Shown: positions 1 to 6,750 of the stretch, in pieces
How positions within the stretch are numbered: the stretch's first letter is position 1
Layout of the letters: every line of letters begins with the position of its first letter
Notes under the pieces: generated by a model
What the model was told of the DNA's origin: nothing
Database searches by the model: none
What the model saw: only the letters and a program-made list of their open reading frames with translations
Program-made: the position numbers and the translations under genes
Origin: Candidatus Firestoneibacteriota bacterium
GTDB taxonomy: Bacteria; JACRDZ01
NCBI GenBank assembly: GCA_016212735.1
Contig: JACRDZ010000121.1
Location: 1-7,195, forward strand
Length of the DNA stretch: 7,195 bases
Reading direction: 5' to 3'

Positions 1-13
1 AAAGCATGGAAAG

Positions 14-42
14 CAGATCCTTCGCTTTCGCTCAGGATGACA
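14..42. repeat. Short imperfect palindromic intergenic repeat
   Basis: An ATCCT...AGGAT stem (17-21 with 34-38) encloses a TTCG/CTTTCG-rich loop and is followed by GATGACA. Read on the minus strand it begins TGTCATCCTGAGCG, a type of short interspersed palindrome I recognise from many bacterial and metagenome-derived genomes. It is less AT-rich than its surroundings. Only one copy lies here, so calling it a dispersed family rests on recognition, not on copies seen in the window. Confidence 0.45.
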
Positions 43-239
43 AAAATTTAGTTGCTCGTGAAAATAGTAGATAAGTATTTGCTATTTAATGCAAATTTGT
101 TAAAAAGCAAACTCTTAACTTAACACCTATGGGGTTGCCCCTATAGATAAGGAAGACTACACGGGACTATATGTCTATTATGCGTAGTATCGAATAATGT
201 AAAATTTTCTCCATGAGTTTTCTTTTTTGAAAAATAAAT
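43..239. other. Non-coding stretch with weak hairpins upstream of abiE
   Basis: I find no convincing gene in this segment. It holds a 6-bp dyad (ATTTGC 77-82 with GCAAAT 91-96) and a hairpin at 127-146 in which GGGG and CCCC pair around a TTG loop and CTAT pairs with ATAG across a one-base bulge. A longer-range partial pairing joins ACTACAC (156-162) and GCGTAGT (182-188). Positions 124-190 are richer in G+C than their flanks. No T-tract follows the GGGG/CCCC hairpin, so it is not a standard terminator, and I recognise no known riboswitch. An A/T-rich run (about 226-239) just before the -35 could act as an UP element. Confidence 0.4.
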
Positions 240-268
240 TTGACAAAACAAAAACACAACAATATAAT
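240..268 (+). promoter_or_regulatory. Consensus sigma70 promoter of the abiE operon
   Basis: TTGACA at 240-245 and TATAAT at 263-268 both match the consensus exactly and are separated by 17 nt, the optimal spacing. Transcription should start near 274-276, giving a leader of about 35 nt before the ATG at 309. A strong promoter this close to an AbiEi-type regulator fits an operon held down by autorepression. Confidence 0.85.
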
Positions 269-271
269 GCT

Positions 272-294
272 GAAGTAAGAATATTTATTACTTC
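272..294. promoter_or_regulatory. Candidate AbiEi operator (23-bp inverted repeat)
   Basis: GAAGTAA (272-278) and TTACTTC (288-294) are perfect inverted copies around a 9-nt centre that itself carries AA/TT symmetry (280-281 with 285-286). The dyad starts three bases after the -10 box and spans the expected transcription start, where a bound protein would block initiation. AbiEi proteins are known to bind inverted repeats in their own promoter and repress it. Assigning this dyad to AbiEi is inference. I see only one such dyad here, although some studied abiE promoters carry two. The weak Shine-Dalgarno AAGG (296-299) lies just beyond it. Confidence 0.6.
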
Positions 295-308
295 CAAGGT
301 ATATAATT

Positions 309-881
309 ATGAATAATTTAATTGTAAAATTGTATCAAATACCAAAAATAGTCTTAACGACAAAAGACATAGCTTTAATTTGGCATGAAAATAATCCAAA
401 CAATCTTAAATCAAAGATTTCCTATTATGTGAAACAAGGTACTTTAATCAAGTTAACCAGAGGGATTTTTTCTAAACATAAGGATTATAACCCTAAAGAA
501 TTAGCGACAAGTATTTATATTCCTTCCTACATCAGCTTTGAAACGGTTCTACGTGAAGCGGGTATAATTTTTCAACATTATGACACTATATTTATAGCTA
601 GCCGTTGGTCAAAAACGATAAAATGTGATGAATACGTTTTTACTTATAGAAAAATGAAAGATGAAATTTTATATAATCCAACCGGAATTATAAATCAGGA
701 TTGTTATAGCATAGCAAACAAAGAAAGAGCATTTTTGGATACGATCTATCTCTTTCCTAATTATTTTTTTGACAATTTAGAAAATATTAAGTGGGATTTT
801 TGTTTTGAATTTGTTAATATATATAAAAATCAACAATTAATAAAACGTTTAAATAAATATTACAAAAATTATGCTAAATAA
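309..881 (+). CDS. abiEi: AbiEi-like antitoxin / transcriptional regulator (type IV toxin-antitoxin)
   Basis: Likely the cytoplasmic antitoxin and autorepressor of an AbiE abortive-infection module (190 aa). Residues of about 15-58 form a winged helix typical of the family: TTKDIA, then an arginine/lysine-poor recognition region, then YYVKQGTLIKLTRGIFSK, the usual 'lone basic wing leading to G-[IL]-[FY]' signature. The middle contains YISFETVLREAG, which matches the 'yiSleSaL..hG' element of AbiEi/COG5340 proteins, and ANKERAFLDTIYL (about 137-149) matches the conserved 'A.pEKAllDllyl' helix. Length is normal for the compact form. The ATG at 309 follows AAGG at 296-299 and a strong promoter. 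The stop lies inside the start region of the downstream toxin gene, so the two are translationally coupled. In the family, AbiEi opposes the toxin without stable binding and represses transcription. The family call is solid; neutralisation of this toxin is inferred from context. Confidence 0.87.
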   Translation: MNNLIVKLYQIPKIVLTTKDIALIWHENNPNNLKSKISYYVKQGTLIKLTRGIFSKHKDYNPKELATSIYIPSYISFETVLREAGIIFQHYDTIFIASRWSKTIKCDEYVFTYRKMKDEILYNPTGIINQDCYSIANKERAFLDTIYLFPNYFFDNLENIKWDFCFEFVNIYKNQQLIKRLNKYYKNYAK

Positions 882-1578
882 ATCAAAACATCAATTAATT
901 ATGGGACAAATTTTGAAAGACATCTATACTGATGTCACGATTTCTTCTGCTTTAGGATTTAAAGGTGGTACTTGTGTCTATTTTTTCTATGGCTTACAGC
1001 GTTTTTCAGTGGATTTGGATTTTGATTTGCTTTTAAATAATGGGAAAAATCAAAAAATTGTATTTAGAAAAATTGAGAACATTCTTGAGAAATATGGAAT
1101 TATCAAAGATAAATATATAAAACGATATACAATATTTATGCTTTTATCATATGGCAATGAAGATCATAATATTAAAATAGAAATTTCTACCAGAGAGACT
1201 TCTTTCCCTATTAGAAATAATTATATACTGAAAAAGTATCTTGGAATTTCTATGCTGGTGGCAAAAAAGGATTATCTTTTCGCCAGTAAACTTGCGGCAT
1301 TGACTTTGCGTAGCGAAACAGCAATGAGAGATGTTTATGATATTTATTTTTTTGCTAAAAACAGCTGGGAAATTAACGAGGAAGTTCTAATGGCATTTAC
1401 CGGAAAAACCATCACAGAACATTTAGCTGATTGTATTGCTGTTGTACAAAAAATTAAAGATAATCAAATATTACAAGGTTTAGGAGAAGTGCTTAATGAA
1501 AATGAAAAGCTTTGGGTAAAGAAAAATTTAAGATCCGAAGTCCTTTTTATGCTTAATAATTATATTTCTGTAATTTAA
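871..1578 (+). CDS. abiEii: AbiEii-like nucleotidyltransferase toxin (type IV toxin-antitoxin)
   Basis: Predicted DUF1814/AbiEii nucleotidyltransferase (235 aa), the growth-arresting toxin of the AbiE module. The diagnostic motifs are all present. Motif I is GGT (32-34) followed by RFSVDLDFD, with metal-binding D48 and D50. Motif II is K102-I-E104. Motif III is SKLAALTLR with K140, then RDVYDIYFF (R153, D154, D157). Family members use this fold to transfer nucleotides, reported for relatives to act on tRNA acceptor ends; the substrate here is unknown. The ATG overlaps the last 11 nt of the antitoxin gene and has no Shine-Dalgarno sequence of its own, so expression should depend on ribosomes finishing the upstream gene, which favours antitoxin excess. 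No residue expected for catalysis is missing, so the toxin looks functional. An alternative role as a phage-triggered abortive infection effector is the same module under another name. Confidence 0.9.
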   Translation: MLNKSKHQLIMGQILKDIYTDVTISSALGFKGGTCVYFFYGLQRFSVDLDFDLLLNNGKNQKIVFRKIENILEKYGIIKDKYIKRYTIFMLLSYGNEDHNIKIEISTRETSFPIRNNYILKKYLGISMLVAKKDYLFASKLAALTLRSETAMRDVYDIYFFAKNSWEINEEVLMAFTGKTITEHLADCIAVVQKIKDNQILQGLGEVLNENEKLWVKKNLRSEVLFMLNNYISVI

Positions 1579-1678
1579 AGGTTTCTTATGCTAAAAATAT
1601 TACATTGGTGAAAATAACAAACAAAGGACATGCTTTAATAACCCTACACCTTGCAGCCTACATCCTAGACCAAAATAT

Positions 1679-1707
1679 TTCACAGAAGTAATGTTCATCA
1701 TTCTAAT
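1679..1707 (+). promoter_or_regulatory. Possible sigma70 promoter of the large secreted protein
   Basis: TTCACA (1679-1684) and TCTAAT (1702-1707) each match the consensus at five of six positions with 17-nt spacing. Initiation would fall near 1713-1715, leaving only about 14 nt before the ATG at 1728, with no clear Shine-Dalgarno sequence in it. In such AT-rich DNA a chance match is possible. Confidence 0.45.
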
Positions 1708-1727
1708 AAAGAACAATTGGTATATAT

Positions 1728-4700
1728 ATGAAAATAAAAATTTTATCATTTAATAAAATAGTCCTAGTACAAGTTTTTTTAATAATGTATCTATGTTGTG
1801 CAAATATTTTTGCAGATACAACTAAAAAAATTCCTATTGAGTTTGTTCCTTATACTTCTAGCCCAAATGCAGGTAATCCTGATATGGGGCTTTTTACTCT
1901 TGGTTATTTATCAGAGATAAGTGATAATAAAAATAACGTATTAGAAAAATATTCTAATAATCCATATATTGTCGGATTTGATTTATCAAGTGCAGGACAT
2001 ATAAACTGGACTTTTCTTGAACCCGAAGAAAATGAATTTAATTGGACTTTATTAGATGATTTTGTTAATAGTTTTAAAAAATATAAAAAAAGATATATTT
2101 TTGAAATATACACAGCTCAAGGTAGTTTTTCAAGAAATTTTAGCACTCCACATTGGCTTTTTGCAAAAGGTGCAACAAAATTATGTGCTGGCAGTGTATG
2201 GATAAGATTGGGTAATACAAATTATAGCCCTGACGTGCAACCTCTAAAATGGAGTGGTTATAAAAATGAATTCAATGTTCCATATAATAACCCAGTTGGC
2301 AATGGAACTCCTGATATTATTCAAATAAATGATTCACTTAATAATGGATTGACTAAGGTTGTTACTTATGAAGGTAGAGAAGCGCGTTCAACAGATAAAA
2401 TAAATGGACAAAACTATATTTATTTTAATGTCGATTATGAATACATCAATAATCTTGATGGATTTCAAAAATATAAAAATGATACAAATGCAAAAACGGT
2501 TTTAACGATATGCTATTTTGATAATGGGACAGATACAATAACCGTTGAATATGATGATATTAACAATCAAATTAATGAATACACAAAAGCTAATATATTA
2601 TATACTAATTATTATAGTTTTTATTCTACAAAAACAGTTACAGGTATTCAAAAAACAAATACTTTAAAATGGAAAACAGCAAGTTTTTATATTCTCCCTG
2701 CAAATTTAAGATTCGAAAATTCAAAAAATGGCGGCTATGACATTAGAATAACATCAACAGGTTCAGATGATGTTATTATTGATTATCTTGATATTTCTAC
2801 ATTTAAACCAAGAGATATGGAAGCAGATGTTGCACCTAACTGGCATGATAATACATATTTTGAATACTGGAAACGTTTTTTAAGTAAATTAAATGAACGC
2901 TATGGACAAGATACAGCATTTGATTTAATACGAATGACCGGATTCGGAAGATGGAATGAAATGACAATTGTAACTTATGGGAATAAAGATTGGGTGAATA
3001 TTTTATCCGGAGTTTATGGAATCGATGCTACCAACAAGTCAGACCCGCTTAGTGAGACAAAAGATCTAAATGAGGATGTCCTTAGTATTAGCAACGGTTG
3101 GCGCTGGCCAAGGCATGAAAATATAATGAAAAAATTTATTGATTTTTATAATACTACATTTTTAAAACCTGTTGAATTAACCGTTAAAGTCCCTTTTGGT
3201 ACTTATCATAGTTATACCAGTAGTCTTGTTGAATTGGTTAATTACGCTTCATTAAAATCCAATGTTATTTTTAATCAGGCTACATATAATAATGAAAAAA
3301 CATTTTCAGTTGAAAAATATTGGGACACTAAAATACAAACCCATGAAGGTGCTGCCCTTGACACAAATTTAGCTTTCTATGGGACTAATGAAAATTCATG
3401 GAAATTAAGATTTAAAAATATTTATGATACGGGCTGGATTGATAGTATGAAAAAAATATTAGCCAATCATGCTAACTATTCTTATTTATATACAGGAGAT
3501 ACAGATATAATAAATTATGACTCTTTACTTGATAATTTAAATCCATCAGAAGAAAAAGCAATCGCTAAAGAACAGGGAACAAAAGCATTAAGATATTTAA
3601 CTACACATCTGGGTTATCACATTGAATCGCTTGAACCCGATTTTCCTGATATTACTTCTTCAATAAAAAAAACAAATATAAAAACAAAGTGGTTACAAAA
3701 AGGTAATGGTAAACCATATCGAAATTACAAAATTTTTTATGCATTGGCAAATTTAAACAATAATTCGGTGATTGATTTAGGTGCTTATTATCCGGTTCTG
3801 CCGACTAATAAATGGTATAATGATTTCAAAATTGAAGATCCATGTGTTAATATTATTCCAAATAGTTCTTTTGAACAAAACTTTTCTAATTGGTCAATTT
3901 CAAGTAAAAATACTCCCCAAATAGATAAAACTATTTTTTGGGATAGTGATAATAAATCAGTACATTTTAAGAGCGATGGAGCAGCATCAAGTTATATACA
4001 AAGTAATTATATCGTGATCGAACCTAATACTCAATATAGTATAAGCGCCTGGGCAAAAGGTATAAATATTCAAAAAGGGACAAATACATGGAACCTTTTA
4101 TGTTTTGCAGGTAAATTTTATGACAGTAGTTATATTGGAGTGGGATATTGTGATTTATTTTTCGATACAGGTACATTTGACTGGTCATATAAATATGCAG
4201 TGGCCACTTCACCTCCAAATGCAAAATATTTCCGTATAGATAATGCTGGAATATATGCAAATGGTAAAGGTGAAGCATGGATAGATAAATTAGTTTTCAA
4301 AAAATATGTAAGCTATTCAAAAGTCAAAAATTGGCAAGACAGCGATCCTCCATTTTACATCGAAAATACACAAGAAATCACAATCCCCTACTCCATATCT
4401 TCCAATGAATATAAATTGATTGTAGGGCTTGTCACTGATGAAGGATATCGAATAAAATTAACTAATGAGCGGGATGAAAACGGCACAATAACTCCTGATG
4501 ATTTATTCGATGATATATATGGTATGGAATATTATCAAAGTGAAAAATCTATTTATGTTGATAATATTCCGCCGACTACAAGCGTTAGCCTGCCCGGTGG
4601 AGAATATAGTACAACTAAAATAGTAACATTGACGACAAATAAAACTGCTACAATATATTATACCCTTAATGGGGCAGAGCCTACTATTTCATCGAAAATT

Positions 4701-6044
4701 TTCACTGAACCTATTGCAATTACTAATGAAGGTATAACCATATTAAAATTTTTCGCTCAAGATTTAGTTGAGAATAAAGAAAATGTCCAGACAGCAACAT
4801 ATAATATTGATACTACCCCACCGGTAATTAATATCATATCGCATAAAAATAATGCAGAGGTCACATTAACTCCAATTAATGTTATTTATACTGTTGATGG
4901 GATTGAAAAAACTTCAATTCAAAATCTTGTTCTAGGAATAAACACTATAAAAATTGAAGAAAAAGATAAATTTGACAGAAGCAGTCAAGAATCAATAAAA
5001 GTTAATTTCAATCCAAAGCTTACAGCAATAGAACAAAAAATTTCTTTAAGTGAAGATACAACTATTACAATTGATTTAAAAGCTTATAATCCTTTAAAAG
5101 ATAAATTATTACTTAATATTGATACTCAACCTGTTAATGGTATATTGAATGAACCTAATCAAATAAATGATACAACCGCTCAAGTTATATATACTCCAAA
5201 TAAAAATTTTAATGGGAATGATTCTTTTATTTTTAAAGTAACTAATACTTTTGGAGTTACTTCATCAGCACCAATTTCAATTACAATAGTACCCAAAAAT
5301 GATCAACCTGTTATTAATCTAGATACGACTTATTCGGTTAATGAAGGGGAAACTCTACAATTAACAATAAATGCAACAGATCCGGATGGAGATAATTTAA
5401 ATTACTCAGTGATTAATTTACCTGTAGGCGCGACTTTTAATAATTTTGACCATATATTTTTCTGGAAACCGGAATACCATCAAGCAGGAGAATATAAAGT
5501 TACTTTTGAAGTTACAGATGGATTTCTATCAAATCAAAAAGAAATTACAATTAAAGTTTTAAATATAAATCAAAATCCGGAAGTAACAATCTCCACGGAA
5601 AAAAGTTCCGCTTTTGCGCCATTATCAGTAACATTTACAGCAAATGCATTTGATCCTGATGGAGAGATTGTAAATTATTTTTGGGATTTCAATGAAGATA
5701 ATATTTTTGATACAACTCTAAATTCCAATATGATTACTCATTTTTACAATGAAAAAGGAAGCTATTATACAAAAGTGAAAGTGGTTGATAATGATGGTGC
5801 TTCTGCGGAAGATTTTTTTATCGTTAAAATCATTCAAAAAGATATGGCTAGCGCACCCAGTTCTTCTATTTCGGAATCTAAAAATAAATGTGTAATCACA
5901 AAAATATTATCAGCTATATCAATGTCAGAAATCACGAAATATATAAATAGATTCCGTGATGCTAAACTTTTAAATAGTATAATTGGGAAGAAAATAATAA
6001 ATGGGTACTATGGATTACATAGCTTGAGCAATAAAAGTAAATAA
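1728..6044 (+). CDS. Large secreted multidomain glycoside-hydrolase-like protein with CBM, cadherin-like, PKD and CFI-box C-terminus
   Basis: Exported protein of 1438 aa, probably acting on or binding polysaccharide outside the cell. Residues 1-29 are a signal peptide (basic start, hydrophobic core, cleavage likely after IFA29). A TIM-barrel-like region begins near 33; W94, EPE (98-100) and F104-N-W106 match the 'W..lEPeeg.ydW' element of GH42-type clan GH-A enzymes. A beta-sandwich (about 150-360, including WKTASFYI at 315) interrupts the barrel, which resumes with a region containing RWNE (E411, candidate acid/base) and THEGAAL (E540, candidate nucleophile). About 590-705 resembles DUF4832 (HLGYH at 627, W.N.G-like strand). 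Then come a CBM4/9-like module (706-860), a linker, a chitobiase/hexosaminidase C-terminal type repeat (948-1028), an Ig-like unit (1031-1095), a cadherin-like unit (1096-1187), a second Ig/cadherin unit with DPDGD (1194-1280), a PKD domain (1284-1370, YFWDFNED) and a CFI-box-like tail (1388-1438). Catalytic residues are inferred by position and no substrate can be named. It forms its own transcription unit. Confidence 0.8.
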   Translation: MKIKILSFNKIVLVQVFLIMYLCCANIFADTTKKIPIEFVPYTSSPNAGNPDMGLFTLGYLSEISDNKNNVLEKYSNNPYIVGFDLSSAGHINWTFLEPEENEFNWTLLDDFVNSFKKYKKRYIFEIYTAQGSFSRNFSTPHWLFAKGATKLCAGSVWIRLGNTNYSPDVQPLKWSGYKNEFNVPYNNPVGNGTPDIIQINDSLNNGLTKVVTYEGREARSTDKINGQNYIYFNVDYEYINNLDGFQKYKNDTNAKTVLTICYFDNGTDTITVEYDDINNQINEYTKANILYTNYYSFYSTKTVTGIQKTNTLKWKTASFYILPANLRFENSKNGGYDIRITSTGSDDVIIDYLDISTFKPRDMEADVAPNWHDNTYFEYWKRFLSKLNERYGQDTAFDLIRMTGFGRWNEMTIVTYGNKDWVNILSGVYGIDATNKSDPLSETKDLNEDVLSISNGWRWPRHENIMKKFIDFYNTTFLKPVELTVKVPFGTYHSYTSSLVELVNYASLKSNVIFNQATYNNEKTFSVEKYWDTKIQTHEGAALDTNLAFYGTNENSWKLRFKNIYDTGWIDSMKKILANHANYSYLYTGDTDIINYDSLLDNLNPSEEKAIAKEQGTKALRYLTTHLGYHIESLEPDFPDITSSIKKTNIKTKWLQKGNGKPYRNYKIFYALANLNNNSVIDLGAYYPVLPTNKWYNDFKIEDPCVNIIPNSSFEQNFSNWSISSKNTPQIDKTIFWDSDNKSVHFKSDGAASSYIQSNYIVIEPNTQYSISAWAKGINIQKGTNTWNLLCFAGKFYDSSYIGVGYCDLFFDTGTFDWSYKYAVATSPPNAKYFRIDNAGIYANGKGEAWIDKLVFKKYVSYSKVKNWQDSDPPFYIENTQEITIPYSISSNEYKLIVGLVTDEGYRIKLTNERDENGTITPDDLFDDIYGMEYYQSEKSIYVDNIPPTTSVSLPGGEYSTTKIVTLTTNKTATIYYTLNGAEPTISSKIFTEPIAITNEGITILKFFAQDLVENKENVQTATYNIDTTPPVINIISHKNNAEVTLTPINVIYTVDGIEKTSIQNLVLGINTIKIEEKDKFDRSSQESIKVNFNPKLTAIEQKISLSEDTTITIDLKAYNPLKDKLLLNIDTQPVNGILNEPNQINDTTAQVIYTPNKNFNGNDSFIFKVTNTFGVTSSAPISITIVPKNDQPVINLDTTYSVNEGETLQLTINATDPDGDNLNYSVINLPVGATFNNFDHIFFWKPEYHQAGEYKVTFEVTDGFLSNQKEITIKVLNINQNPEVTISTEKSSAFAPLSVTFTANAFDPDGEIVNYFWDFNEDNIFDTTLNSNMITHFYNEKGSYYTKVKVVDNDGASAEDFFIVKIIQKDMASAPSSSISESKNKCVITKILSAISMSEITKYINRFRDAKLLNSIIGKKIINGYYGLHSLSNKSK

Positions 6045-6083
6045 ATCTTGATTTTTTTTCTAATAAGCTATATCATTTTTTTT
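6019..6083 (+). terminator. Weak candidate terminator after the large secreted protein gene
   Basis: ATAGCTT (6019-6025, in the last codons of the gene) is complementary to AAGCTAT (6065-6071), with an uninterrupted T8 four bases later (6076-6083). A second T8 lies at 6052-6059. The 39-nt loop is large for an intrinsic terminator and the stem is A/T-rich, so efficiency is doubtful. It is the only stem plus T-tract arrangement between the two transcription units. Confidence 0.25.
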
Positions 6084-6234
6084 ATGGTTACATTAAAAGA
6101 GGCAAAAGAAGGTTGGAGACTCACTTTTGAATAGGATGAGATTAAGGCAGAAACTAACTTTGAAAAAGCATAATATATGAAAATATCCGACCAAAATCAA
6201 AATCTATAAATTTCAGAACAAACTGTAACATTTA

Positions 6235-6243
6235 TGATATAAT
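6235..6243 (+). promoter_or_regulatory. Extended -10 promoter of the mntA/hepT module
   Basis: TGATATAAT at 6235-6243 is a perfect extended -10 element (TGnTATAAT). The region 17 nt upstream has no good -35 (AGAACA at 6215-6220 is the nearest), which extended -10 promoters tolerate. Transcription would begin near 6249-6250. That leaves essentially no leader before the ATG at 6252 but about 29 nt before the ATG at 6279, which supports the later start for the antitoxin gene. Confidence 0.6.
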
Positions 6244-6278
6244 AAATATTGATGAATAAATTTCATAAAGAAAGTAAA

Positions 6279-6728
6279 ATGTTAAATCAAATCGATAAAC
6301 AAAAAAAAATATCAAGTCTTCGAGATTATTTTACTAGAAATGCTGATGTCTCAATGGCTTTTATATTTGGTTCATGGGCAAAAGATCAAGAAGGTGTTGA
6401 CTCAGATATAGATATAGCCGTCTATTTAGCTACTAAAACAAATATTTTGGAATGGCAAAAAACAAATTTCCCCAATATATTAGAAAAAAAAATGTGGTTG
6501 GAGCTGGAAAATATTGTGGGACAAGAAGTGGATTTGATTATACTGAATAGATCACCAGCAACAATTTCCGATAGTGCTATCAGGGGGAATCCTCTTGTAA
6601 TAAAGGACCGCAATATTTATATTGATTTCCTTTTAAAAATGACTTCTGAAGCGATAGACTTCAGAGAATGGATTGATGATTATTGGAAACTTAGGGAGAA
6701 AATAAAATATGGCATTACTTCCAACTGA
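6279..6728 (+). CDS. mntA: MntA-like nucleotidyltransferase antitoxin (type VII, MNT/HEPN)
   Basis: Minimal nucleotidyltransferase of 149 aa, the antitoxin of MntA/HepT pairs. In studied members MntA neutralises the HEPN toxin by adding AMP to the tyrosine of its RX4HXY motif. The signature is intact: FGSWA (30-34), then SDIDIAVY with metal ligands D43 and D45, and the third acidic residue D85 in QEVDLIIL. The C-terminal helix DFREWIDDYWKLREKIKYG is typical of the family. I chose the ATG at 6279 because it is preceded by the purine run AAGAAAG (6268-6274) and lies about 29 nt from the predicted transcription start. The in-frame ATG at 6252 (nine residues longer) cannot be excluded but has no ribosome binding site. 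The gene's end overlaps the ancestral start of the hepT remnant by 20 nt, as in intact pairs. With its toxin damaged, this antitoxin may be under relaxed selection, although no decay is visible in it. Confidence 0.87.
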   Translation: MLNQIDKQKKISSLRDYFTRNADVSMAFIFGSWAKDQEGVDSDIDIAVYLATKTNILEWQKTNFPNILEKKMWLELENIVGQEVDLIILNRSPATISDSAIRGNPLVIKDRNIYIDFLLKMTSEAIDFREWIDDYWKLREKIKYGITSN

Positions 6729-6750
6729 GAAAGAACGATTGATAAGATGA
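6709..6750 (+). pseudogene. hepT: 5' remnant of hepT with its ribosome binding site (frameshifted)
   Basis: An ATG at 6709 is preceded by AGGGAG (6693-6698), the best Shine-Dalgarno sequence of the module. It encodes MALLPTEKERLIR and then hits TGA at 6748. This peptide looks like the usual N-terminus of HepT/DUF86 proteins. Shifting to the frame of the downstream fragment gives IDKMRYIE, which continues the expected first helix, so one base appears to be missing at about 6737-6742. The TGA overlaps the next ATG as ATGA (6747-6750), an arrangement that permits termination-reinitiation. Whether the peptide is made is unknown. Confidence 0.6.

Noticed and set aside
127..146. Intrinsic terminator for a gene to the left
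   Set aside because: The GGGG/CCCC hairpin is followed by ATAAGGAAG rather than a T-tract, and no upstream gene is visible.
1794..1805. Lipoprotein signal at the paired cysteines C23-C24 of the large protein
   Set aside because: The residues before the cysteines (MYL) do not fit a lipobox, and IFA29 offers an ordinary signal peptidase I site.
1904..2113. Minus-strand open frame of 69 codons inside the large secreted protein gene
   Set aside because: It is antisense to a clearly coding region, has low-complexity hydrophobic content, and shows no promoter, ribosome binding site or family motif.
4024..4278. Minus-strand open frame of 84 codons within the CBM-encoding part
   Set aside because: It is the antisense of a recognisable carbohydrate-binding module. 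Its His/Tyr/Leu-rich composition is what reversed AT-rich codons give.
6249..6278. Earlier starts for mntA (TTG 6249 or ATG 6252)
   Set aside because: They lie at the predicted transcription start with no ribosome binding site. The ATG at 6279 has a purine-rich upstream run and gives a family-typical length.
6422..6613. Minus-strand open frame of 63 codons within mntA
   Set aside because: It lies opposite the conserved nucleotidyltransferase gene and has no independent evidence.
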